This document shows, piece by piece, positions 1 through 6,862 of a stretch of DNA of 64,000 bases. The notes below the pieces were generated by a model. It worked only from the letters and a program-made list of their open reading frames with translations. It ran no database searches and was not told where the DNA came from. Both the position numbers and the translations under genes were made by a program. Source of the DNA: Caulobacter mirabilis (GTDB lineage: Bacteria > Pseudomonadota > Alphaproteobacteria > Caulobacterales > Caulobacteraceae). Each line of letters begins with the position of its first letter. The stretch's first letter is position 1. The stretch covers positions 2,046,001-2,110,000 of the forward strand of contig NZ_CP024201.1 in the NCBI RefSeq assembly GCF_002749615.1, written 5' to 3'.

Positions 1-6
1 CACGTC

Positions 7-897
7 ATGCCTCACATTCCCTTCCGGGGCGCCTTCACCGCCCTGATCACCCCGTTCCGTGACGGCGCGGTCGACGAAGACGCCTTCGTGGCGCTCGTCG
101 AACGCCAGATCGCGGGCGGCATCCACGGCCTGGTTCCCGTCGGCACGACCGGCGAGACCTCGACGCTGAGCCATGACGAGCACAAACGCGTGGTCGAGCT
201 GTGCGTGAAGACCGCGCGCGGGCGCGTGCCGGTGATCGCCGGCGCCGGCTCCAACGCCACCGCCGAGTCGATCGACCTGGCCCGCTACGCCAAGAGCGTC
301 GGCGCCGATGCGGTGCTGGTCGTCGCGCCCTACTACAACCGCCCGAGCCAGGAAGGCATCTACCGCCACTACGAGGCCATCAACGACGCGGTGCAGATCC
401 CGATCGTCACCTACAACGTGCCCGGCCGCACGGTGGCGGACATTTCCAACGAGACCCTGGAGCGGCTGTCGAAGCTGCCCAACGTCGTCGGGATCAAGGA
501 CGCCACCAGCGACCTGACCCGGATCAGCATCCAGCGCCTGACCTGCGGCGACGACTGGGTGATGCTGTCGGGCGACGATCCCACGGGCCTGGGCTACATG
601 GCGCACGGCGGCCACGGCTGCATCAGCGTGACCTCGAACGTGGCCCCGGACGCGGTGTCGGCCTTCTACGCCGCCTGCCTGAACAAGGACTACGACACCG
701 CCCTGTACTGGCAGGATCGCCTGATCCGGCTGCACAAGGCGCTGTTCCTGGACGCCTCGCCGTCGCCGACCAAGTTCGCCCTGGCGCAGCTCGGTCTGTG
801 CTCGGAGGAGGTGCGCCTGCCGATCGCCCCTTGCTCCGACGCGGTGAAACCCCAGATTCTGGCGGCCATGCGGGACGCCGGACTGATCAACTCGTGA
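7..897 (+). CDS. dapA: 4-hydroxy-tetrahydrodipicolinate synthase
   Basis: This 296-residue cytoplasmic enzyme condenses pyruvate with aspartate semialdehyde in the lysine and diaminopimelate pathway. It opens with the family pattern [12 protein letters not shown]. The GTTGE stretch near residue 47 and YNVPGRT near residue 137 belong to the active-site region, and the Schiff-base lysine sits in [10 protein letters not shown] near residue 165. Length is normal for DapA. The ATG lies 6 nt from the window edge, so its promoter cannot be seen. The stop overlaps the GTG of smpB, so the two are probably co-translated. Confidence 0.97.
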   Translation: MPHIPFRGAFTALITPFRDGAVDEDAFVALVERQIAGGIHGLVPVGTTGETSTLSHDEHKRVVELCVKTARGRVPVIAGAGSNATAESIDLARYAKSVGADAVLVVAPYYNRPSQEGIYRHYEAINDAVQIPIVTYNVPGRTVADISNETLERLSKLPNVVGIKDATSDLTRISIQRLTCGDDWVMLSGDDPTGLGYMAHGGHGCISVTSNVAPDAVSAFYAACLNKDYDTALYWQDRLIRLHKALFLDASPSPTKFALAQLGLCSEEVRLPIAPCSDAVKPQILAAMRDAGLINS

Positions 898-1346
898 CCA
901 AACCCATCGCCGAGAACCGTCGCGCGCGGTACGACTACTTCATCGAGGAAACGGTGGAGGCGGGCCTGGTCCTGACCGGCACCGAGGTGAAGAGCCTGCG
1001 CGTCGGTCGGGCGAACATCGCCGAATCCTATGCGGCGGTCGAAGGTCAGGAGATCGTGCTGATCAACGCCGACATCCCGCCCTACGCGGGCGGAAACCGC
1101 TTCAACCACGAGCCTCGGCGGCCCCGGAAACTCCTCCTGCACCGCAAGCAGATCGGCAAGCTGATCGGCGCGGTGCAGCGGGACGGGCGGACCCTGATCC
1201 CGACCAAGCTCTATTGGAACGAGAAGGGCATCGCCAAGCTCGAGATCGGCCTGGCCAAGGGCAAGAAGACCCACGACAAGCGCGAGGCCGCCGCCGAGCG
1301 CGACTGGCAGCGCGACAAGGCCCGCCTGATGCGGGACAAGGGCTGA
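894..1346 (+). CDS. smpB: SsrA-binding protein SmpB
   Basis: SmpB is the tmRNA-binding partner in trans-translation, which rescues stalled ribosomes. The 150-residue product has the family N-terminus ([20 protein letters not shown]), the TGTEVKSLR motif and the basic tail [10 protein letters not shown] followed by [15 protein letters not shown]. The GTG start overlaps the dapA stop by 4 nt (GTGA), and homology begins right at that codon, so the longer upstream reading frame is a shadow of dapA. Confidence 0.96.
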   Translation: MTKPIAENRRARYDYFIEETVEAGLVLTGTEVKSLRVGRANIAESYAAVEGQEIVLINADIPPYAGGNRFNHEPRRPRKLLLHRKQIGKLIGAVQRDGRTLIPTKLYWNEKGIAKLEIGLAKGKKTHDKREAAAERDWQRDKARLMRDKG

Positions 1347-1351
1347 GGCGC

Positions 1352-1876
1352 ATGGCCGGCGCGGTTCCGACGCGGATCGCCTGGGCCGTCGATCGCCTGT
1401 CCATTCGTCCGGACGAAACCCTGCTCGAGATCGGCTGCGGCCGCGGCGTCGCCGCCGGCCTGGTCTGCGCCCGGCTCGGCGAGGGGCGGCTGGTCGCCAT
1501 CGATCGCTCCGATACGGCCGTGGCGGCGGCCCGCGCGGCCAACGCGGCCTGGATCGCCGCCGGCCGGCTGGAGGTGATCGCCGCGGACATGACGGGCGAC
1601 GCCTTGCGGGATCGCCGCTTCGACGCGGTCTTCGCGATCAACGTCAATCTGTTCTGGACCGCCCCTGACGCCGCGGTTCCGGCCGTTCGCGGGCTGCTGA
1701 AGCCCGGCGGCCGCCTGCTGCTGGTCTATGAGACCCCGGGCCGCGCGCGGGCCGAGGACCTGGCGGCGCGGCTGCCGGCCTTGCTGAGCGCCGGAGGGCT
1801 GACGGTCGCGGGCGTCGACCTGGACCCCTTCGGCGCGCCGTTGCTGGCGGCGGCGGCCACGCGCGGCGCCGCGTGA
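1352..1876 (+). CDS. class I SAM-dependent methyltransferase
   Basis: The 174-residue protein carries the SAM-binding motif I LLEIGCGRGVAAGLV (about residues 27-41), an acidic motif II at VAIDRS and the later motif GGRLLLVYE. These define a small class I methyltransferase, but nothing in the sequence tells the substrate. It starts 5 nt after smpB and is probably the last gene of the dapA-smpB unit. It is shorter than most members of the fold, with little C-terminal substrate region. Confidence 0.8.
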   Translation: MAGAVPTRIAWAVDRLSIRPDETLLEIGCGRGVAAGLVCARLGEGRLVAIDRSDTAVAAARAANAAWIAAGRLEVIAADMTGDALRDRRFDAVFAINVNLFWTAPDAAVPAVRGLLKPGGRLLLVYETPGRARAEDLAARLPALLSAGGLTVAGVDLDPFGAPLLAAAATRGAA

Positions 1877-1880
1877 CGGC

Positions 1881-2345
1881 TCAGCCGCCGGTCGCGCCCT
1901 GGCCGGCCGCGTAGCCGCTCATCAGATCCTCGAAGTCCGCCATTTCCGGGAAGCGGGGGAAGCTGCGCACGGCCGGCGTGGAGGCCCAGGGCAGCTTCTC
2001 GTCGGTGAAGCTCTCCAGGTAGGGCGTGTTCCACTCGGGAACTCCGAACATCGTCGAGCGGGCGTTGACGAAGAAGTCGACCCCCTCGACCTTGGTGAAC
2101 AGCCAGCTCATGCAGCGCGGGCAGTGGTGGTGGTGCAGGTCGGCGCCGTGCAGGCCGCCGATCGCCGTTTCGCCCTCGATCACCGCAAAGCCCGGCGCGG
2201 GGATCATCACGCTCAGCGAGAACGGGCCGGCGGTCATCTTCTGGCAGCCGGTGCAGTGGCAGGCCATGGTCAGCATCGGCGGCGCGCTGACCCGCATCTT
2301 CACCTGGCCGCAACGGCAGGAGCCTTCGACGGGAAGAGACGACAT
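1881..2345 (-). CDS. GFA family protein (glutathione-dependent formaldehyde-activating-like, zinc-binding)
   Basis: The 154-residue protein has the cysteine pattern of the GFA (Mss4-like) zinc fold: CRCG near residue 10, CHCTGC near 29-34 and HCPRC near 74-78. Members are annotated after the formaldehyde-activating enzyme but most have no shown activity, so the function is open. I chose the ATG at 2345 (MSSLP) because AAGG lies 7 nt upstream; an in-frame ATG 15 nt further out is less likely. It converges with the methyltransferase on the plus strand, 4 nt away. Confidence 0.8.
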   Translation of the reverse strand: MSSLPVEGSCRCGQVKMRVSAPPMLTMACHCTGCQKMTAGPFSLSVMIPAPGFAVIEGETAIGGLHGADLHHHHCPRCMSWLFTKVEGVDFFVNARSTMFGVPEWNTPYLESFTDEKLPWASTPAVRSFPRFPEMADFEDLMSGYAAGQGATGG

Positions 2346-2369
2346 AGCGGAGCCTTTCAAAACGGGACC

Positions 2370-2453
2370 TCAGTCCAGATCGATCACCGCGACATAACGT
2401 GATCCGTCGATCTCGCGGAACACCCTCAGGAAGCCGCCCGCCGCTCCTGACAT
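2370..2453 (-). CDS. hypothetical 27-residue small protein
   Basis: A 28-codon reading frame (MSGAAGGFLRVF then REIDGSRYVAVIDLD) fits in the gap between the uracil-DNA glycosylase and the GFA gene. It has a strong ribosome binding site, AGGGGG, 5 nt before its ATG, and starts only 9 nt after the glycosylase stop, which suggests translation from the same mRNA. I recognise no family. The coding call rests on the ribosome binding site, the spacing and the otherwise unexplained gap. Confidence 0.45.
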   Translation of the reverse strand: MSGAAGGFLRVFREIDGSRYVAVIDLD

Positions 2454-2462
2454 GACTTCCCC

Positions 2463-3128
2463 CTATTTCAGCAGCGCCTTGGCCCGCTGGAAGATCTCCT
2501 CGAACATCGGCGCGGTCAGGCGGCCTGTGTTCGTGTTCAGCCGCGAGCAGTGATAGCTGTTGATGATCGTATAGGGGCCGGCCTGGAACTGCGAGCCGTG
2601 GCCGGGCTGGCCGATCGAGGCCTTCAGCCCCATCGCCCGCAGCACGCTGCGCCGCGCCACGTCGCCCAGGGTGACGATGACCTGCAGCCTGTCCAGTTCC
2701 GCCAGCTTGGCGGTGAAGAAGGGGCCGCAGTTCTTCTCCTCGGAGGTCTCCGGCTTGTTCTGCGGCGGGGCGCAGCGGACCACGTTGGTGATCGTGCAGT
2801 CGATCAGCCGCAGGTCGTCGTCGCCGTTCGGATCGTAGCGGCCGGCCGCGAAGCCGGTCTTGCGCAGGGTGTCGTAGAGCAGCCAGCCGGCGTGGTCGCC
2901 GGTGAACGGCCGTCCGGTGCGGTTGGCTCCCGTGCGGCCCGGCGCCAGGCCGGCGATCATCAGCCGCGCGGCCGGGTCGCCGAACGAGGGGGCGGGGCCG
3001 TTCCACCAGTCCGGGTTCTGGCGGGCGTTCTCGGCCCGGTATTCGACCAGGCGCGGGCACAGCGGACAGTCGCGAGCGGGCTCGGCCCGACTGGATCCCG
3101 CGATGGCGAGCGGGATGTCAAAGTTCAT
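2463..3128 (-). CDS. uracil-DNA glycosylase, family 5 (UdgB-like, iron-sulfur)
   Basis: The 221-residue protein matches family 5 uracil-DNA glycosylases, which remove uracil and other deaminated bases from DNA. Motif 1 reads GLAPGRTGANRTGRPFTGD (residues 60-78). The partner motif is SYHCSRLNTNTGRL (191-204), where most relatives have HPS in place of HCS. Cysteines 21, 24, 119 and 134 are spaced as 4Fe-4S ligands. TNVVRCAPPQNKP around residue 119 is also typical. Its ATG overlaps the end of the upstream NYN gene by 11 nt, so the two are translationally coupled. Confidence 0.88.
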   Translation of the reverse strand: MNFDIPLAIAGSSRAEPARDCPLCPRLVEYRAENARQNPDWWNGPAPSFGDPAARLMIAGLAPGRTGANRTGRPFTGDHAGWLLYDTLRKTGFAAGRYDPNGDDDLRLIDCTITNVVRCAPPQNKPETSEEKNCGPFFTAKLAELDRLQVIVTLGDVARRSVLRAMGLKASIGQPGHGSQFQAGPYTIINSYHCSRLNTNTGRLTAPMFEEIFQRAKALLK

Positions 3129-3717
3129 CGTCGGCGTCCAGTTCGGCGCGGGTGCGGGTCTCGGCGATGCGCGGCTGATGCACGCGTTGCGGCCGGCCGA
3201 TGATGTCGCCCAGGTCGGCCAGGTCGACGAAGCTGTCGCACTGGCGGCGCAGGTCGTCGCTGCACATCGGCGGCTGGGATTTCACGGTCGAGACCACGGT
3301 GACGCGGACGCCCTTGCGCTGGATCGCCTCGACCAGGGGGCGGAAGTCGCCGTCGCCCGAGAACAGCACCAGATGGTCGGCCTTGGCCGAGATCTCCATC
3401 ATGTCGACGGCGATCTCCATGTCCATGTCGCCGCGCCAGCGCTTGCGGCCCTGGGCGTCGGTGAACTCCTTGGCCGGCTTGGTCACCACCGAGAAGCCGT
3501 TGTAGTCGAGCCAGTCGACCAGGGGGCGGATCGGCGAGAAGTCGTCGCCGTTCTCGACCAGGGCGGTGTAGTAGTAGGCGCGGATCAGCACCCCGCGCTT
3601 GCGGAACTCGTCCAGCAGCTTCTTGTAGTCGATGTCGAACCCCAGGGCCTTGGCCTGGGAGTAGAGGTTGGCCCCATCGATGAACAGGGCGAGCCTGTCG
3701 GTCGGGTAAAAGGTCAA
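3118..3717 (-). CDS. NYN domain-containing protein (LabA/DUF88 family, PIN-like nuclease fold)
   Basis: The product has the NYN/LabA core: ALFIDGANLY at the N-terminus with a conserved Asp, RWRGDMDMEIAVDMM mid-protein and LVLFSGDGDFRPLV, which supply the acidic residues of the PIN-like metal site. Family members are thought to act on RNA. I chose TTG at 3717 because AAGGA lies 9 nt upstream and the family homology begins directly after it; the only upstream ATG (3747) would overlap the divergent folK gene. Length from TTG is 199 residues. Confidence 0.8.
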   Translation of the reverse strand: MTFYPTDRLALFIDGANLYSQAKALGFDIDYKKLLDEFRKRGVLIRAYYYTALVENGDDFSPIRPLVDWLDYNGFSVVTKPAKEFTDAQGRKRWRGDMDMEIAVDMMEISAKADHLVLFSGDGDFRPLVEAIQRKGVRVTVVSTVKSQPPMCSDDLRRQCDSFVDLADLGDIIGRPQRVHQPRIAETRTRAELDADDEL

Positions 3718-3729
3718 GATTTCAAATCC

Positions 3730-4248
3730 TTGAGTAAAAATTCTCAATTCAAAACAGACGAATCCGTCGTCATCGCCCTGGGGAGCAACCTAGCGGGACC
3801 CTACGGCTCGTGCGAGGCCCTGCTGGAGGCGGCCCTGGCGGCGTTTCCGGCGCGTGGCCTGACGGTGATCGCGCGGTCTGGCTGGTGGCGGTCGGCGGCC
3901 TGGCCCGACCCGACGGCGCCGGCCTTCGTCAATGGCGTGGTCCTGGCGGAGACCCGGTCGGGGCCGGCGGAGGCCCTGGCGATTCTGCACGCGCTCGAAC
4001 GCGACTTCGGCCGGGTCAGAAGCGAGACCAACGCCGCCCGGACACTCGATCTGGACCTGATCGCCCACGGCCGCGCGGTGCTCGCGGGGCCGGGGCTGGT
4101 TCTGCCGCATCCGCGGGCGCATGAGCGGCTGTTCGTGATGGGGCCGCTAGCGCAGGTCGCGCCGGAGTGGCGGCACCCGACATTGAGCGAGACGGCGGCC
4201 GATCTCGCCGCGCGCGCGACGGTCGGAGCGGACGCGACGCCGCTGTAG
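3730..4248 (+). CDS. folK: 2-amino-4-hydroxy-6-hydroxymethyldihydropteridine diphosphokinase
   Basis: FolK transfers pyrophosphate from ATP to 6-hydroxymethyl-dihydropterin in folate synthesis. The 172-residue product has VIALGSNL at the N-terminus, the RTLDLDLIAHG signature and LPHPRAHERLFVMGPLAQVAP. No ATG or GTG lies in the right place, so the likely start is the TTG at 3730. It is divergent from the NYN gene with only 12 bp between the two TTG codons, and it has no clear ribosome binding site, which would fit leaderless or near-leaderless translation. Confidence 0.88.
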   Translation: MSKNSQFKTDESVVIALGSNLAGPYGSCEALLEAALAAFPARGLTVIARSGWWRSAAWPDPTAPAFVNGVVLAETRSGPAEALAILHALERDFGRVRSETNAARTLDLDLIAHGRAVLAGPGLVLPHPRAHERLFVMGPLAQVAPEWRHPTLSETAADLAARATVGADATPL

Positions 4249-4286
4249 CGGCATGCTCATTCGCTTCCGCCGACTTCATCCTCCAT

Positions 4287-4390
4287 CCGGTCGTCCCGGC
4301 GAAGGCCGGGATCCAGGTCGCAAGGCCGCGCCGCGAAATCACGCCCCGCCGAGCTTGGATCCGGGGCCCGGCCTTCGCCGGGATGACCGG
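4287..4390. repeat. GC-rich inverted repeat pair (dispersed intergenic family, copy 1)
   Basis: The two ends are inverted copies: CCGGTCGTCCCGGCGAAGGC at the left and its near reverse complement ending GCCTTCGCCGGGATGACCGG at the right. Each end is itself a palindrome around CCCGGCGAAGGCCGGG. The same core recurs near 9147, 22903, 32890 and 63036. It fills the gap between the folK and AraC genes, which converge here, and may act as a bidirectional terminator. Confidence 0.75.
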
Positions 4391-4406
4391 GATGGCGTCG
4401 GCCGCT

Positions 4407-5456
4407 CTAGCGGTCCTTCCGCGCCGTCGGGCTGGCGCCGGTCCAGCGCTTGTAGGCGCGGGAGAAGGCGCTGGGGTCCGAGAAGCCGAGCAGATAGGCC
4501 GTCTCGTTCACCGACAACCGCTCGCTGTCCAGGTAGCCGTCGGCCAGGGCGCAGCGCAGGTCGTCGACGATGGCGTCGAAACCTGTCCCCTCGGCCTTCA
4601 GGCGGCGATAGAGGGTCTGGCGGCTCATGCCCAGCCGGACGGCGATCTCGGCCATGGCGGCCTCGCCCATATGCAGGCGGGGGGCGAGCAGGGCCTCGAC
4701 CCGGCCGCGGACGGTCCGTTCGCGTCCCAGCCGCTCCAGCAGGGCGTCGGCCCGGTCGTTGAAGATGCCGAACACATAGCGGTTCGGGGCGTGGGTCCTC
4801 ATCGCCAGCCAGGCCTCGTCGATCCGCATGGCGTTGCGGCCGATCCCGAACCGCGTCGGCGCGCGGAGGATGCGGTCGTAGGCCTCGGCGTGAGGCGGGC
4901 GGGCGTGGGCGACCTCGATGGCCTTCACGAACGAGATATCTTCGCCGAAATGCCGCGCCACCTCGCAGACGAACCGCCCGAAGGCGAGTTCGGTCAGTTC
5001 GGGGAAGCTTGCCGGGTCAGGCCGCTGGTCGACCAGCCACAGGTCGGCGCCCTGGCGCGCCAGCTTGAAACGCTCGCCGTCGCCGCCGGCCTCGGTGACC
5101 AGCCGCTGATAGCGGTTCAGCTGCCGCAGGCCTTCGCCCATGGTCTCGGCGGCCTGGCAGATCAGGCCGACCAGGGAGAAGGCCTCGAACCGGCTGGCCG
5201 CACAGAACTCCAGCACCAGGGCCGGCGCATCGCAGAGCGCCTTGGCCGTCCGGATCAGGGCCAGGAACCGGTCGAGGGGCAGGCGGCCGTCCTGGTCGGC
5301 CAGGTCTTCGGCGGCCAGGCCTGCGCCGGCCGTCAGCGCCTCCGCCGACGCGCCACGCGAGACCGCATAGTCGAACAGCGCCCGGCCATAGCCCGCCGAG
5401 ACCGTCGGCGCGGTCGGGGTGATCGTCTGGGTCAGGTTTCTGGTCTCGGCGGTCAT
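4407..5456 (-). CDS. AraC family transcriptional regulator
   Basis: This 349-residue protein has an arabinose-binding-like N-terminal domain of the type found in OruR/PchR-like regulators (about residues 20-200) and a C-terminal AraC helix-turn-helix pair: AEIAVRLGMSRQTLYRRLKAEG followed by SVNETAYLLGFSDPSAFSRAYKRWTGASP. The start is taken at ATG 5456 (MTAETRN), since the 31 residues upstream are arginine rich and unlike the family. It is divergent from the DUF2306 gene, which it probably controls. Confidence 0.87.
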   Translation of the reverse strand: MTAETRNLTQTITPTAPTVSAGYGRALFDYAVSRGASAEALTAGAGLAAEDLADQDGRLPLDRFLALIRTAKALCDAPALVLEFCAASRFEAFSLVGLICQAAETMGEGLRQLNRYQRLVTEAGGDGERFKLARQGADLWLVDQRPDPASFPELTELAFGRFVCEVARHFGEDISFVKAIEVAHARPPHAEAYDRILRAPTRFGIGRNAMRIDEAWLAMRTHAPNRYVFGIFNDRADALLERLGRERTVRGRVEALLAPRLHMGEAAMAEIAVRLGMSRQTLYRRLKAEGTGFDAIVDDLRCALADGYLDSERLSVNETAYLLGFSDPSAFSRAYKRWTGASPTARKDR

Positions 5457-5523
5457 GGCCCGTCGCCGACGCCTCCCGGAGATTGCCGCCGGGACGCGTC
5501 GCATAGCTGCAGGGTCGTTGTTG

Positions 5524-6354
5524 ATGGAACTGGCGTCGGAAACAAGCAAGCGCGCCGTGCTCGCGGGGCGGGCGGACGGCGTGCTGAACCTGGCCGTGAG
5601 GCTGTGGTGGCTGGTCTCGGCGGCCGGGCTCTGGCTGTTCGCGGTCTATATCGCCGGCCTCTACGGCCTGGGCGTGGTGGGCGGCGACATGGACCGCTGG
5701 AACCGGGTGCTGCCGGACGGGCACGGTTACGTTCGCGGCGACGCGGCCGGCAACGCCGTGCTGGGCGTGCATCTGCTGATGGCGCTGATCGTCACCGTCG
5801 GCGGGGTGCTGCAGCTGGTTCCTTGGCTGCGGCGCGTCGCGCCGGGGGTGCACCGCTGGAACGGCCGCCTGTTCCTCAGCGTCGGCATGGTCGCGGCGGT
5901 CACGGGCGTCTTCATCGCCCTGTCGCGCGGCGCGGTGGCCGGAAACTGGATGACCGCCGGCAACATCCTGAACGCGACCCTGATCCTGGTCTGTGGAGCC
6001 CAGGCCTGGCGCCATGCCGCGGCGAAGCGGTTCGCGGTCCACCGCCGCTGGGCCCTGCGCGCTTTCGTGCTGATCAACGCCGTCTGGTTCTACCGGCTGG
6101 GCATGATGGCCTGGTTCGCGATCCACCAGGGGCCGGTCGGCCATACGGACGCCTTCGACGGTCCGTTCGACATCTTTCTGGCCTTCGGACATGTGCTGGT
6201 CCCGCTGGGCGGCGTCGAGCTGTATCTGGCCGCCCGCGACCGGGGCGGGGAGGGGGCGCGGCTGGCGATGGCGGTCGGCGTGCTGGCGGGCGCGCTCGTC
6301 ATGGGGCTGGGAGTCGCCGCCGCCGCGCTGGGTCTCTGGCTGCCACGCCTCTGA
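5524..6354 (+). CDS. DUF2306 domain-containing membrane protein
   Basis: The 276-residue protein is mostly hydrophobic with about seven membrane segments, for example LWWLVSAAGLWLFAVYIAGL near residue 28 and a last one at the C-terminus. HRWNGRLFLSVGMVA and FAVHRRWALRAFVL carry the conserved histidine-arginine pairs of DUF2306. Function is unknown. The pairing with a divergent AraC regulator across a 67-bp gap recurs in related bacteria as far as I know, which suggests a regulated membrane protein. The start is the ATG at 5524, next to an in-frame TTG at 5521. Confidence 0.8.
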   Translation: MELASETSKRAVLAGRADGVLNLAVRLWWLVSAAGLWLFAVYIAGLYGLGVVGGDMDRWNRVLPDGHGYVRGDAAGNAVLGVHLLMALIVTVGGVLQLVPWLRRVAPGVHRWNGRLFLSVGMVAAVTGVFIALSRGAVAGNWMTAGNILNATLILVCGAQAWRHAAAKRFAVHRRWALRAFVLINAVWFYRLGMMAWFAIHQGPVGHTDAFDGPFDIFLAFGHVLVPLGGVELYLAARDRGGEGARLAMAVGVLAGALVMGLGVAAAALGLWLPRL

Positions 6355-6419
6355 GGGGGCTCCGAACGGCTCCTTTCGCGTGCGACACAGTTGAACACGC
6401 GCGCTGAGCCCTTGCGGCG

Positions 6420-6448
6420 TTGCACAATGGGGCGCAAAACTCTATGTA
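6420..6448 (+). promoter_or_regulatory. candidate sigma-70 type promoter for rpoZ-spoT
   Basis: TTGCAC (6420-6425) and TATGTA (6443-6448) are separated by 17 nt, a close fit to the vegetative consensus. A transcript would start near 6455, about 25 nt ahead of the rpoZ ATG. This is a match by eye only. Confidence 0.4.
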
Positions 6449-6479
6449 GCCCGGTTCCTAGACACTCCCGAGAGACTCC

Positions 6480-6839
6480 ATGGCCCGCGTCACCGTCGAA
6501 GATTGCGTCGAGAAGGTCCCCAACCGCTTCGGCCTCGTGCTGTTCGCGGCCCATCGCGCCCGCGCCATCTCGGCCGGCTCCGCCCTGCTCGTCGATCGCG
6601 ACAACGACAAGAACCCGGTCGTGGCCCTGCGTGAGATCGCCGACGACGTCGTCGACAACGAAGGCCTCAAGGAAAGCCTGATCGGCACCCTGCAGCGCGT
6701 GGATGAGCGGACCGAGGCCGAGGAAGAGGCCGAAACCGTCGCCCTGCTGCAGGATCCGTCCCACCAGCAGATGAGCGAAGCGGAGCTGATCCGCGCCCTG
6801 CAGAGCGACCGCGACGGCGGTCAGGAGGAGCGGTACTGA
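6480..6839 (+). CDS. rpoZ: DNA-directed RNA polymerase subunit omega
   Basis: The 119-residue product starts [20 protein letters not shown], the omega signature, followed by ARAISAG and the ALREIADD helix. Omega helps assemble RNA polymerase and forms part of a ppGpp site in proteobacteria. An acidic C-terminal extension ([12 protein letters not shown]) is common in alphaproteobacteria. It sits 23 nt ahead of spoT, the usual rpoZ-spoT pairing that links polymerase with the ppGpp synthase. Confidence 0.96.
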   Translation: MARVTVEDCVEKVPNRFGLVLFAAHRARAISAGSALLVDRDNDKNPVVALREIADDVVDNEGLKESLIGTLQRVDERTEAEEEAETVALLQDPSHQQMSEAELIRALQSDRDGGQEERY

Positions 6840-6862
6840 GTCCGGAAGGATCAGAACCCCTT

